Shown here one piece after another: positions 26,621 through 35,834 of a stretch of 64,000 nucleotides of DNA. The DNA is from a bacterium. Its GTDB lineage: Bacteria > Planctomycetota > JAFGQW01. Below the pieces are notes generated by a model. That model made no database searches, was not told where the DNA came from, and saw only the letters and a program-made list of their open reading frames with translations. The position numbers and the translations under genes are program-made. The DNA lies in the NCBI GenBank assembly GCA_030426805.1, contig JAUHXU010000001.1, forward strand, positions 1,142,861 through 1,206,860, read 5' to 3'. Each line of letters begins with the position of its first letter. Positions within the stretch are counted from its first letter, which is position 1.

Positions 26621-27271
26621 GTGAACTACTTCGCTCATGCACGCGCCGCGCTCGACCGGCCGTGGCGCCTCGCCGGCTGCTGCCTGCCCGACTGGCTCGC
26701 CGCGTGCGGCGGCCCGCGGATCCGTCGGCGAACGCGCATCGACGTCGACGCCGCGCGCGACGCGATCGACACGGAGATCGCCGTCGGGATCGCCGCCCAC
26801 ATCGACGACGACGTGGTCTTCCACGCGAGCGACGCGTTCCGCGGCGCGTGCGCGACGATCGCGCGGGACCTGCGGGCCGCGCGCGCGCCGGATCCACGCT
26901 ATCGGGCGAGCTTCGCCGCGCACGTGCTCGTCGAACTGCTGCTGGACGACACGCTGATCCGCGCGACACCGGGCGCGATCGAGCGGTTCTACGCCGCGTC
27001 GCGGTCGCTCGACGCCGACGCGCTCGCCGATCGCGCGGCACGGCTCGTGCCCGGCGTCCCGAAGGACGCCCTCGCCCGGTTGCACCGCCGGTTCAACGAA
27101 CTCGAGTTCCTGCGCGACTACGCCGACGACCGAACGCTCGTCCCGCGCCTGATCGCGATCGGTCGCCGCGCGGGCACGGACCTCGGCCCGGCTGACGCGA
27201 TTCGCGCGATCCTCCCCGCCGCCCGCCGCCTCGTCACCGATCGGACCGACGCGCTGCTGCCCGGCGCGTGA
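26621..27271 (+). CDS. ACP-phosphodiesterase-like (AcpH-like) protein
   Basis: A 216-residue helical protein. The start MNYFAHARAALDRPWRLAGCCLPDWL resembles AcpH family openings (MNFLAHLHLA...GxxLPD), and GIAAHIDDDVVFHASDAF sits where AcpH has its HxxID metal motif. Later, RRFNELEFLRDYADD resembles the family's C-terminal helices. AcpH removes phosphopantetheine from acyl carrier protein, but many relatives have no known function, and the metal ligands here are not all conserved. The GTG is used without a Shine-Dalgarno; a TATCAT hexamer lies just upstream. Two genes further on this strand include a HAD lipoprotein. Confidence 0.5.
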   Translation: MNYFAHARAALDRPWRLAGCCLPDWLAACGGPRIRRRTRIDVDAARDAIDTEIAVGIAAHIDDDVVFHASDAFRGACATIARDLRAARAPDPRYRASFAAHVLVELLLDDTLIRATPGAIERFYAASRSLDADALADRAARLVPGVPKDALARLHRRFNELEFLRDYADDRTLVPRLIAIGRRAGTDLGPADAIRAILPAARRLVTDRTDALLPGA

Positions 27272-27342
27272 GCGCCTTGGCCTCACTCGATCGGTCGGGT
27301 ATCGTCGAGCCGCCCCGAAGCGACTACGAAACGGAGTCACCC

Positions 27343-28338
27343 ATGCCACGTCTGCTCACCCTCGTCCTGATCCTGCTCGTCCCCGCCTGCGCGACCGGTC
27401 GCACCGGCGGCGGCGGCAACGACCTGCCGTCGTGGAACGACGGTCCCTCGAAGCGCGCGATCGTCGACTTCGTCGCGCGCGTCACCGACGCCGACGGTCC
27501 CGACTTCGTGCCGCCGGCCGCACGTATCGCGACGTTCGACAACGACGGCACGCTCTGGTCCGAGCAGCCGCTTTACTTCCAGCTGCAGTTCGCGATCGAC
27601 CGGATCAAGGCGCTCGCACCCGAACACCCGGAGTGGAAGACGACACAACCCTTCAAGGCCGTGCTCGAGGGCGATCGCGCGACGCTCGCCAAGAGCGGCA
27701 AGAAGGGTCTCCTGCAGCTGATCATGGCGTCACACGCGAACCTGACCACCGCCGAGTTCGAGGCGATCGCGCGCGACTGGATGAAGACCGCGCGCCATCC
27801 GCGCTTCGGGAGGCCGTACAACGACATCGTCTACCAGCCGATGCTCGAGCTCCTCGCGTATCTGCGCGCCCACGGGTTCAAGACCTACATCGTGTCGGGC
27901 GGCGGCGTCGAGTTCATGCGCCCGTGGACCGAGCGCGTCTACGGCATTCCGCCGGAGCAAGTCGTCGGCAGTACGATCGAGACCGTCTTCGAGATGCGCG
28001 CGGACGGTCCGGTGCTCGTTCGCAAGCCCACGATCGATTTCATCGACGACAAGGAGGGCAAACCGGTCGCGATCAACAAGTTCATCGGGCGCCGGCCGAT
28101 CGCCGCGTTCGGCAACTCCGACGGCGACCTCCAGATGCTGCAGTGGACCGCCGCCGGCCGAGGTGCGCGCCTGTCGGTGATCATCCACCACACCGACGCC
28201 GAGCGCGAGTGGGCCTACGATCGCACATCGCACATCGGAAAGCTCGACAAGGCGCTGGACGAGGCCGACCGGAACGGCTGGACGGTCGTGGACATGAAGC
28301 GCGACTGGAGCGTCGTGTATCCGTTCGAACGGCCATGA
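27343..28338 (+). CDS. HAD-superfamily phosphatase, predicted lipoprotein
   Basis: The 331-residue protein has a lipobox at LVPAC (Cys16), so it is probably exported and lipid-anchored. The HAD motif I is FDNDGTLW (Asp66, Asp68), motif II YIVSGGG near 190, then a Lys-containing motif III and the acidic motif IV GNSDGDLQML. This is the phosphoserine-phosphatase-like subtype. HAD enzymes are usually cytoplasmic; a periplasmic lipid-anchored form suggests scavenging of phosphate from extracellular esters. Substrate unknown. A hyphenated leader of about 70 bases precedes the ATG. Confidence 0.78.
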   Translation: MPRLLTLVLILLVPACATGRTGGGGNDLPSWNDGPSKRAIVDFVARVTDADGPDFVPPAARIATFDNDGTLWSEQPLYFQLQFAIDRIKALAPEHPEWKTTQPFKAVLEGDRATLAKSGKKGLLQLIMASHANLTTAEFEAIARDWMKTARHPRFGRPYNDIVYQPMLELLAYLRAHGFKTYIVSGGGVEFMRPWTERVYGIPPEQVVGSTIETVFEMRADGPVLVRKPTIDFIDDKEGKPVAINKFIGRRPIAAFGNSDGDLQMLQWTAAGRGARLSVIIHHTDAEREWAYDRTSHIGKLDKALDEADRNGWTVVDMKRDWSVVYPFERP

Positions 28339-28476
28339 GCGTGGCCGGGGCCGTGGCGTCGTTCCCGGCGGCCCGCTCGCTCCACGGATCGTACGTGCTC
28401 TAGCGCATGTCGTTCCGAACCCCGCAGAATACCGTGCCTCTTTCGAGGCGAGGACAGGGACCACTGCCCGACGCTC

Positions 28477-30978
28477 CTACGGGACGCGGATGCGGTGGTA
28501 GGTCGTGGTCTGGTTGCCGGCGCGGTCGGTCGTGCGCAGGCGCAGCATCCAGTCCACGCCGGACACCGGCGCCGGCACGTTCAACTCGAAGAGCAGGCTC
28601 CGCCCGTCGGGGGTGAACGAGTTGCGGAAGACCGCGAACCAGGGCAGCAGCCACCACGTCACGTCGACGAAGCCACCGCCGCCGTCCGCCGCGAACTCGA
28701 ACGACGCGACGTCGAGGATCCCGTCCGGGTCGCCGACCTCCAGCGCAAAGTCCCGCTGAATCGGCGGGCCGGGCGGCGCCGTGATCCGCGCGATCGGCAA
28801 CCGGCTCGGCCCGACACGCAGATCGACGTCGTCGAACCACGTCGTCCCGGGCGGCGCGACGAGTACGACGTCGCCGCGGTCGAGCGGCACCGAGTCGACC
28901 ACATCGACGACGACCGCGCCGTCGATGCGCGCGACGACGCGTCCGCCCTCGACCGTCACGTCGATCGCGACCGCCGCCGGGTTCACACCGGTCGCGCTCG
29001 CGGTCGCGAGCACGCTCGCCCCCGACGTGTCACGACGTTCGAGCGTGACCGTACCATCGCTTCGCACGCCGACCCGATAGCCGTCGAGCGTCGACGTCGT
29101 CGCGTCCGTCGATCGGAAGAACACGTCGACCCGGCCCGATCCGCTCAGGTCCGCGGTGAACGCGAGGCGCAGATCCTCGATACGCTCGCCGAGGTGCGCC
29201 CGCGCATCGCCGGTGCCGACCGACGCGCGCCACGCACGATCGCTGCCGTGCGACTGGATGTCCCACGTAGCAGCCGGGAGCGGCATCCACGGCCCGGTCG
29301 TCGGGCCCTCGAAGTCGGTGACACGCATCGGCGTGATCCGCACGTTGTCGAACCGCCCCGCCACCGATTCCGTGAGCAGCAAGACGTTGCGGCCGCTGAT
29401 CGCACCGTCGTCGGCTTCGTCGATGACGACCGAGCCGCCGACACGGACCTGGACGCGACCGTCGCAGAGACACAACGAGTAGGCGTCCTGAAAGAGCTTG
29501 CCGCGGAACACCGTCTGCGGCGTGAACGCCACGCCCAGGCGGTCGAGCACGACGCGGTCGGCGTATGCGCGCAGGCGCCATGCGGGCCCGGCCGGCGACG
29601 CGTCGCCGAGCTGGAAGCCGACGGCGCCGTTCGGCCCGGGCACCGACTCGAAGCCGCAGTCCACGGACACCTCGACGTCGCCGTCGTCGGCGACGAGTCG
29701 CGCAAACGCAGCCGTCGCATTCGCGTCGCTCTGGCGGAAGTAGCCGCCGCTCGTCGACCATGTGCCCCCGAGGTCGGTCTCGATCCCGGGCGCGTAATCC
29801 GCGTTGAAATCGATCGCGTTCGGAAGCGGTCCGAAACCGCGGATTTGCGCGATGCCGCGGAACACCCAGTGCAGCGACGGTTCCCCGGCACCCGGCGACG
29901 CTTCGGGCTGCGTGCCGGACGGACCGATGACCGCGACCGGGCGCGAGGCACCCGGTGCGACGTATTGCAGGTGCCGCGCGTGCACGTTGCCGGTGCCGCC
30001 GTAGCCGACGAGCTTCTGTAGGTCTGCGAGGTAGTTCGACGCGTTCGACGGACTGAAGTGGCCGTAGTCCTGCGCGTTGGTCCGCGGGTTCGTGCGCAGC
30101 GTGCGCTCATACGGAATCTGCGACCAGAACTCGTTGTTCACGTAGGGGTAGTTGCTCGGGTTGGTCGGCTTCGTCGACAGGTGATACGCACCGGAATTCG
30201 CCGGATCCTGCACGGCGTTGTGCGCGATGATGTAGTCGACGTCGATCGGCCGCGTCGGACTCGTCAGCGTGCCCGACGGCGCGAAGCACCGTGTGGGCGG
30301 GCTGATCCCGATCAGTGCGCCGGGCTCGACCGCGCGAATCGCGTCGATCAGTTGCAGCGCGCCGCCGAGCGTCGTGAAGAGCGGCCGACCGCTGTAGGCG
30401 CCGTGCAGGAACTCGTTCGCGATGTCGTAGACGTAATGCTCGTAGCCGGTGTTCAGGAACCACTGCGCGGCATTGCGCGTCGCGATCAGCGCGGCGGCGT
30501 CGGTCGGCACGTTCTCGTCGCGGCGGAAATACCAGACCTGCGCGCACAGGACCATGCCGCGGCGATCGGTCTCGTCGAGCAGGCGAAGCATGTTCGCCCA
30601 GACGGGACTCGACGTGTCGATCGTGCCGTCGGTGTTGAACACGCGCGGATACGTTCCGGCGCCGATGTTGCCACCTTGCAGGCCGACGACGATCGTGTTC
30701 AGTCCGTAGCGCTTGTAGTCGTCGAGGTTCGCGATCACCTCGTCGGTGAACGCCGAATCGAACGCGGCGTTCGCGAGCCGGACGACCCACATCTCGAACG
30801 GCCGCGATCGTTGGGTCGCGATTTCCTCGAGTGCGAACGCGCCGCCATTGCGGACGATCCGGTGGCGCGCCTGCGCCGTCACGCCATCGACCGAACTCGC
30901 GAGCCAGATCGCGAGCACGATTCCCAATACCCCGCTGTGCGCCGATGCCCCTCTGTACGACAGTGCACGGTCGGCCAC
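28477..30978 (-). CDS. Secreted glycoside-hydrolase-like protein with concanavalin-like domains
   Basis: The 833-residue product begins at a GTG with AGAGGAGAG eight bases before it. A signal peptide (GVLGIVLAIWLASSVDGVTA) follows. Residues about 40-380 look like a TIM barrel: LDDYKRYGLNTIVVGLQGGN, MVLCAQVWYF, HYVYDIANEFLHG, which ends in an Asn-Glu pair as in clan GH-A (NE as acid/base). The rest has two concanavalin/3-keto-disaccharide-hydrolase-like beta domains (FFRSTDATTSTLDGYRVGV; VVLVAPPGTTWFDDVDLRV). Which GH family is uncertain. Likely a polysaccharide-degrading exoenzyme, consistent with the sulfatases nearby. Confidence 0.62.
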   Translation of the reverse strand: MADRALSYRGASAHSGVLGIVLAIWLASSVDGVTAQARHRIVRNGGAFALEEIATQRSRPFEMWVVRLANAAFDSAFTDEVIANLDDYKRYGLNTIVVGLQGGNIGAGTYPRVFNTDGTIDTSSPVWANMLRLLDETDRRGMVLCAQVWYFRRDENVPTDAAALIATRNAAQWFLNTGYEHYVYDIANEFLHGAYSGRPLFTTLGGALQLIDAIRAVEPGALIGISPPTRCFAPSGTLTSPTRPIDVDYIIAHNAVQDPANSGAYHLSTKPTNPSNYPYVNNEFWSQIPYERTLRTNPRTNAQDYGHFSPSNASNYLADLQKLVGYGGTGNVHARHLQYVAPGASRPVAVIGPSGTQPEASPGAGEPSLHWVFRGIAQIRGFGPLPNAIDFNADYAPGIETDLGGTWSTSGGYFRQSDANATAAFARLVADDGDVEVSVDCGFESVPGPNGAVGFQLGDASPAGPAWRLRAYADRVVLDRLGVAFTPQTVFRGKLFQDAYSLCLCDGRVQVRVGGSVVIDEADDGAISGRNVLLLTESVAGRFDNVRITPMRVTDFEGPTTGPWMPLPAATWDIQSHGSDRAWRASVGTGDARAHLGERIEDLRLAFTADLSGSGRVDVFFRSTDATTSTLDGYRVGVRSDGTVTLERRDTSGASVLATASATGVNPAAVAIDVTVEGGRVVARIDGAVVVDVVDSVPLDRGDVVLVAPPGTTWFDDVDLRVGPSRLPIARITAPPGPPIQRDFALEVGDPDGILDVASFEFAADGGGGFVDVTWWLLPWFAVFRNSFTPDGRSLLFELNVPAPVSGVDWMLRLRTTDRAGNQTTTYHRIRVP

Positions 30979-31071
30979 GATGCGCTCTCCTCTACCCTCG
31001 TGATGTCCCCGGACGCCCCTGCCCGCGTCCAATTCGATTGTAGAGAACCTCGCGCCGAACGGTCCAGTGGA

Positions 31072-31863
31072 TCAATCCGAGACCGCGCACCCCCCACCGA
31101 CGATCGCGAGCAGCGCACCGTGCACGCGTCCGTTCGTCGCGATCGCGTTGCCACCGTAGATCGTCGCCGCCCCACCGAAGTCGGTGTAGCGGCCGCCCGC
31201 CTCCTCGACGATCGGAGCGAGCGCCGCGCAATCCCACGGAGCCATGATCGGGTCGATCATCGCGTCGGCCCGCCCGGTCGCGACGAGCGCGTAGCCGTAG
31301 CAATCCGACCAGCCGCGCGTGAGGCCGGTCGCCGCGACGACCCGCTCCCAGGCGTCGGCATGACCGGCGCGCTCGAACAGCATGTGATCGGTGTAGCAGA
31401 TCAGCGAGTCGCCGAGCACGTCGCACGAGGAGACGCGTGCGGGTCGGCCGTTGTGTCGACAGCCCGCACCGCGCGCGGCGGCGAGCGTCTCGTCGAGCGC
31501 CGGAAAGTGCGCGACGCCCACGACGACGTCACCGTCGGCCTCGAGCGCGACCAACGTTCCGTACAACGGCACGCCGCGGACGAACGACTGCGTCCCGTCG
31601 ATCGGGTCGACGATCCAGCGGCGGCCGCTGCCGCTGCCGGACGCCTCGCCGTATTCCTCCCCGAGGATCGCGTCGTCGGGGTAGTGCTCGGCGATCGCGT
31701 CACGGATCGTCCGCTCGGCCTCTCGGTCCGCGATCGAGACCGGCGACGCGTCCGCCTTCGTCTCGACCGTGAGGTCGGTGCCGAACCAACGGAGCGTGAC
31801 GGCACCGGCGCGGCGCGCCACGTCCAGCGCGAAATCCAACTCGTCGGTCCACGGGGCGGGCAT
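31072..31863 (-). CDS. hisN: Inositol-phosphatase-family enzyme, histidinol-phosphatase-like
   Basis: The 263-residue Mg-dependent phosphatase contains ILGEEYG (68-72), WIVDPIDGTQSFVRG (83-97), and WDCAALAPIVEEAGG at the C-terminus. These are the metal and substrate signatures of the IMPase family. The TQSFVRG and WSDCYGYALVATGRAD segments are typical of the HisN subgroup, which makes histidinol from its phosphate. GAGGAG precedes the ATG. Inositol or other sugar phosphates remain possible substrates. Divergent from the phosphorylase gene. Confidence 0.85.
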   Translation of the reverse strand: MPAPWTDELDFALDVARRAGAVTLRWFGTDLTVETKADASPVSIADREAERTIRDAIAEHYPDDAILGEEYGEASGSGSGRRWIVDPIDGTQSFVRGVPLYGTLVALEADGDVVVGVAHFPALDETLAAARGAGCRHNGRPARVSSCDVLGDSLICYTDHMLFERAGHADAWERVVAATGLTRGWSDCYGYALVATGRADAMIDPIMAPWDCAALAPIVEEAGGRYTDFGGAATIYGGNAIATNGRVHGALLAIVGGGCAVSD

Positions 31864-32045
31864 CGCTCGGCACTCCTCTCGTTGGCCGGGCGCGATCGTA
31901 GCGGAGCCTTCCCACCGACGCCACCCGATCGAACCGGATTGCCGCTCGATCCCGGCCGCCGATCGGGTAGCCTCTTCCAACGACCGACGATCCGGACTAT
32001 CCGGACCGCTTGCAACCGCCTGTCGAGACCCCCGGGAAGCACACC

Positions 32046-33785
32046 GTGAGCACGCCTCGCATCGCATACTTCACGATGGAGATCGCCCTCGACGCGGCGA
32101 TCCCGACCTACAGCGGCGGACTCGGCGTCCTCGCCGGCGACACGATCCGCTCCGCGGCCGACATCGGCGTGCCGATGGTCGCCGTCACGCTGCTGCACCG
32201 TCGCGGCTATTTTCGCCAGCAACTCGACGCCGACGGCACACAGCACGCCGCACCGATCGAGTGGCCGGTGGCCGAGTTGCTCGCCGAGGAACCGACACGC
32301 GCGACGATCACGCTCGAGGAGCGCACCGTGCACATCCGCGCGTGGCGCTACGACGCGCGCGGGGTCGGCGGCCACGTCGTCCCGGTCTACTTCCTCGACA
32401 CCGACCTGCCCGAGAACGACGAGCACGACCGTCACCTGAGCGGCTCGCTCTACGGCGGCGACAACCGCTACCGGCTCCGGCAGGAGGCCGTGCTCGGGAT
32501 CGGCGGCGTCCGCATCCTCGAGGCGCTCGGCATCGACGTCGCGCGCTACCACATGAACGAGGGGCACGCCGCGTTGCTGACGCTCGAACTCCTCGACCGC
32601 AGCGCCCGCGCCGAAGATCGCACCGCGGTGACGGGCGAGGACATCGCGGCCGTTCGCGAGCAGTGCGTGTTCACGACGCACACGCCGGTGCCGGCGGGAC
32701 ACGACGAGTTCTCGCTCGAGATGACCCGGGACGTGCTCGGCCCGCGCCCGCGCGGGCTCGATCGCGACGACGAGTTCCTCGTCGACGTCGTCGACCGGCT
32801 CTTCCGCAAGGAGGGCACGGGCGCCGACCTGCAGCAGCTGCGCCGCGCGGGCGCGTCGCTGAACATGACCTACCTCGCGCTCAACCTGAGCTCCTACGTC
32901 AACGGCGTCGCGAAGAAACACGGCGAGGTTTCGCGCGAGATGTTCGCCGGCTACGGGATCGACGCGATCACGAACGGGATCCACGCCGGGACCTGGGCGA
33001 CGCCGAGCTTCGCCGAGCTGTTCGACGCGCACATTCCCGGCTGGCGAGAGGACAACTTCTCGCTGCGACGCGCGATCCAGCTCCCCCGCGACGCCGTGTG
33101 GGCGGCGCACGAGGGAGCCAAGCGCGACCTGATCGAGTTGGTCCGCGAATCGACCGGCCAAGCGTTCGACCCGGAGGCGTTCACGATCGGGTTCGCGCGC
33201 CGCGCCGCGACCTACAAACGGGCCGACCTGCTGTTCGCCGACCTCGAACGGTTGCGCGCGATCGCCCGCAAACACCCGGTGCAGGTCGTCTACGCCGGCA
33301 AGGCGCACCCGGCGGACCAGCCGGGCCAAGCGCTCATCCGCCGCGTGTTCGACGCGGCGCGCGTGCTCGGCGACGACGTGCGCGTCGCCTACGTGCCGAA
33401 CTACGGGGTCGAGGCCGGGCGCATCATCACCGGCGGCGCCGACATCTGGCTCAACACGCCGATGCCGCCGAACGAGGCATCCGGCACGAGCGGGATGAAG
33501 TCGGCGCTCAACGGTGTGCCCAGCCTGAGCATCCTCGACGGCTGGTGGATCGAGGGGCACATCGAGCACGTCACCGGCTGGTCGATCGGCGAAGACGATC
33601 AGCCGCGCGGTGCCGCGGAGGACGCGGCCTCGCTCTACGACAAGCTCGAGCAGAAGATCCTGCCGATGTTCTACGACGCGCGCGACGACTTCATCGGCGT
33701 GATGCGCAACGCGATCGCGCTCAACGGATCGTTCTTCAACACGCAGCGAATGGTGCAGCAGTACGCGGCTCGCGCCTACCTGTAA
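32046..33785 (+). CDS. glgP: Alpha-glucan phosphorylase (short type)
   Basis: A 579-residue GT35 enzyme that phosphorolyses alpha-1,4-glucan to glucose-1-phosphate. Visible: the N-terminal IAYFTMEIALDAAIPTYSGGLGVLAGD (the alpha-glucan phosphorylase hallmark), CVFTTHTPVPAGHD, and the PLP-site EASGTSGMKSALNG with its Lys. It is shorter than the 800-residue glycogen phosphorylases, as for the TIGR02094 group. The GTG at VSTPRIAYF has a GGGAAG before it; an upstream TTG in frame has none. Its 3' end overlaps the convergent small membrane gene by ten bases. Confidence 0.92.
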   Translation: MSTPRIAYFTMEIALDAAIPTYSGGLGVLAGDTIRSAADIGVPMVAVTLLHRRGYFRQQLDADGTQHAAPIEWPVAELLAEEPTRATITLEERTVHIRAWRYDARGVGGHVVPVYFLDTDLPENDEHDRHLSGSLYGGDNRYRLRQEAVLGIGGVRILEALGIDVARYHMNEGHAALLTLELLDRSARAEDRTAVTGEDIAAVREQCVFTTHTPVPAGHDEFSLEMTRDVLGPRPRGLDRDDEFLVDVVDRLFRKEGTGADLQQLRRAGASLNMTYLALNLSSYVNGVAKKHGEVSREMFAGYGIDAITNGIHAGTWATPSFAELFDAHIPGWREDNFSLRRAIQLPRDAVWAAHEGAKRDLIELVRESTGQAFDPEAFTIGFARRAATYKRADLLFADLERLRAIARKHPVQVVYAGKAHPADQPGQALIRRVFDAARVLGDDVRVAYVPNYGVEAGRIITGGADIWLNTPMPPNEASGTSGMKSALNGVPSLSILDGWWIEGHIEHVTGWSIGEDDQPRGAAEDAASLYDKLEQKILPMFYDARDDFIGVMRNAIALNGSFFNTQRMVQQYAARAYL

Positions 33786-34012
33786 CCGTCGCGGCGCATC
33801 TCGCGCTGGGCCATCCGGATCCGGCTCTTCACCGTGAGCCACGTCACCCAGCCGGCGACGAGCGCGCCGAGGGCGCTGCCGAGCGCGAACGCGACCGGCA
33901 GGTCGAAGAAGATCGCGGCGAACGCGGCGATCACGATCCCGACGAAGAACCAGATCAGCAGGAAGCCCTTCAGGATCACGAGGCGGATCTTCGTCTCGAT
34001 CGACAGTGGCAC
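33776..34012 (-). CDS. Small two-helix membrane protein
   Basis: I do not recognise a family. The predicted 78 residues have two membrane helices (about 12-36 and 38-58) and a basic tail (VKSRIRMAQREMRRDGYR) likely in the cytoplasm. I chose the GTG at VPLSIETK because AGGAG stands nine bases before it; another GTG six codons upstream lacks a site. It may be a real but lineage-specific gene, as it lies between two well-supported genes and overlaps one by only ten bases. Confidence 0.5.
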   Translation of the reverse strand: MPLSIETKIRLVILKGFLLIWFFVGIVIAAFAAIFFDLPVAFALGSALGALVAGWVTWLTVKSRIRMAQREMRRDGYR

Positions 34013-34122
34013 GGGCAACGACTCCTGCACGGCGGGAACGGGGCTGGGTGACAGCCGGATCAACGAGCGTAGCCGCGGAGCGGTTCGCGGGCAACGTCCT
34101 TCCGCGGGGTGAGCCGCGGCGG

Positions 34123-34128
34123 TAGACT
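34123..34128 (+). promoter_or_regulatory. Putative -10 element of nnrD (leaderless)
   Basis: TAGACT lies seven bases before the nnrD ATG, again with no ribosome site. No good -35 is seen. Confidence 0.35.
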
Positions 34129-34135
34129 CGGCCCG

Positions 34136-34975
34136 ATGGACCCCCGCACGCTGATTCCGCACCGATCCGACACCGCGCACAAGGGGAATGCGGGGCGCGT
34201 GTTCGTGATCGCCGGACAACGCGGCATGATCGGGGCGGCGGCACTCGCGGCACGCGGCGCGCTCCGCGGCGGCGCCGGCCTCGTCACGGTCGGGGTGGCC
34301 GACGGGGTCGAGCCGATCGTCGCCGCGAAGCTCGACGACGCGATGACGCTACCGCTCGGGGCGCGCGGCGCGACGGCACTCGGGCCCGACGCGCACGAGG
34401 CAGCCGCCGCGTTCGCCGCCGGCGTCGATGCCGTCGCGATCGGACCGGGGCTCGGACGTGCGCCGCAGACCCGGGCGTTCGTCGCGTCGCTGATCGGGGC
34501 GATCTCGTGCCCGACCGTTCTCGACGCCGACGCGTTGTTCGGCCTCGACACGCGCGCCTGCGCCGCACCGCTCGTGCTCACGCCCCACGCCGGCGAGATG
34601 GCGCGCCTCCTCGACCGCTCAACCGACGACGTCGGGCGCGATCGCCGCGCGACCGCCGACGAGGCCGCGACGCGCTTCGGCGCCGTCGTCGTGCTCAAGG
34701 GTGCCGGCACGATCGTCAGCGACGGCACCCGCGCATTCGCAAACGACACCGGCGGCCCGGCACTCGCGACCGGCGGCACCGGCGACGTGCTCACCGGCGT
34801 GATCGCGGCGCTCCTCGGGCAAGGGCTCGCCCCCTTCGACGCGGCCGTCCTCGGCGTGCACGTCCACGGCCTGGCCGGCGATCTCGCCGCGACCGAACAC
34901 GGCGTCCTCGCGACGACGGCCTCGGACGTCGTCGACCACCTCGGCGCCGCGTGGCTGGCGCTCGACCGAACCTGA
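34136..34975 (+). CDS. nnrD: ADP/ATP-dependent NAD(P)H-hydrate dehydratase
   Basis: A 279-residue ribokinase-like enzyme that repairs hydrated NAD(P)H with a phosphate donor. The motifs are clear: DTAHKGNAGRVFVIAGQRGM at the start, VLTPHAGEMARLL in the middle, VVVLKGAGTIVSDG, and the catalytic NDTGGPALATGGTGDVLTG. It has no N-terminal epimerase (NnrE) domain, so that function must be encoded elsewhere. The ATG lies directly behind TAGACT, suggesting a leaderless message. Confidence 0.93.
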   Translation: MDPRTLIPHRSDTAHKGNAGRVFVIAGQRGMIGAAALAARGALRGGAGLVTVGVADGVEPIVAAKLDDAMTLPLGARGATALGPDAHEAAAAFAAGVDAVAIGPGLGRAPQTRAFVASLIGAISCPTVLDADALFGLDTRACAAPLVLTPHAGEMARLLDRSTDDVGRDRRATADEAATRFGAVVVLKGAGTIVSDGTRAFANDTGGPALATGGTGDVLTGVIAALLGQGLAPFDAAVLGVHVHGLAGDLAATEHGVLATTASDVVDHLGAAWLALDRT

Positions 34976-34995
34976 CTCGTCCGGCCCCGCTGCGG

Positions 34996-35024
34996 TTGAC
35001 GCGACCCGTGGCCTTGACTACCGT
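34996..35024 (+). promoter_or_regulatory. Consensus-like sigma-70 promoter
   Basis: TTGACG, a 17-base spacer, and TACCGT form a near-ideal housekeeping promoter. It lies about 50 bases before the GTG of the membrane-anchored unknown protein. It is the best -35/-10 pair that I see in the window, so this gene has its own start and probably strong transcription. Confidence 0.7.
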
Positions 35025-35072
35025 CAACGCTGATTCGCCCCGGTCGATCGGAAGCTGAGAGGGAGATTCCAC

Positions 35073-35816
35073 GTGGATGTGATGCACATCATCACCGTCG
35101 TTGCGGCAGTCGCGACCGTCGTTGCCCTCGTATTCGCGTGGGCGCAGCTCCGACATGCCCAACAGCAGGCGCGGGACCTCCAGACGATCACGAGCTCACT
35201 GTCGACTCGCTACCTCCGTCAGTTCCCGAACTTCAGTACCGACATCGCGAGCCTGTTGGCTCGCGCCAGACAACGCATCGACGTGTTCTGCGACTTGCCC
35301 GCCTACGGCTTGGTGTCCAATCAGCAGGCGTGGTTCGAGATCGAACAGGTCATTCGGCGCAAGTTGCAAGAGCAAGTCGAAGTCGACGTGATGTTCTACG
35401 ACAAGAAGCGGCGCGAGGAGGTCCTCCGCGAGCAGGCCGACCACAAGGACTTCAGGAGCGCAGGGGAGCACGTCACGGCCGCACTTTCGCGCCTCCTGGA
35501 GGACGCCGACGACGCGCGCACCGTCGAAGAGCTGACCCAGGAGCAGATTCTCCAGCTCTGCCTGAAGCGACACGAGCAGGTCGCCAACGAGGTGTATCGC
35601 GGCGCAAGCGCGAAGGTCGACGCGACCGTGTCGAAGCCGTTGCCGGTCTACTTCTGGATGATCGACACCGAAGAAGCGGTGTTCTCCATTCCGATTTTCT
35701 CCGGCGACTCGACCGAGTACGGCTTCTCGACGCGTGACCGGGACCTCGTCGCGGCGCTGCTTGAAATGCGCGACCGCTATCGCAAGATGAGCGGCACCCC
35801 GCGCACTCGCCGTTAG
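35073..35816 (+). CDS. Membrane-anchored protein, PLD-like cytoplasmic domain without HKD motif
   Basis: I do not recognise a named family. The 247 residues have one N-terminal membrane helix (about 4-24), a coiled-coil-prone linker, then a mixed alpha/beta domain. The stretch RIDVFCDLPAYGLVSNQQAWFEIEQVIRR, then VEVDVMFYD, resembles the opening of phospholipase-D-like folds, and FWMIDTEEAVFSIPIFSGD...EYGFSTRDRDLV resembles the end. No HxKxxxxD motif is present. Codons here look less GC-rich than in the neighbours, which hints at transfer. GAGGGAG sits before the GTG; an ATG three codons on is also possible. Could be part of an accessory function, but it is alone. Confidence 0.5.
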   Translation: MDVMHIITVVAAVATVVALVFAWAQLRHAQQQARDLQTITSSLSTRYLRQFPNFSTDIASLLARARQRIDVFCDLPAYGLVSNQQAWFEIEQVIRRKLQEQVEVDVMFYDKKRREEVLREQADHKDFRSAGEHVTAALSRLLEDADDARTVEELTQEQILQLCLKRHEQVANEVYRGASAKVDATVSKPLPVYFWMIDTEEAVFSIPIFSGDSTEYGFSTRDRDLVAALLEMRDRYRKMSGTPRTRR

Positions 35817-35834
35817 CGCTCCAACGCCGACGAA

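Noticed and set aside
28436..28449. Small hairpin GCCTC-TTTC-GAGGC as a terminator
   Set aside because: Only five pairs and no T-run; too weak to claim.
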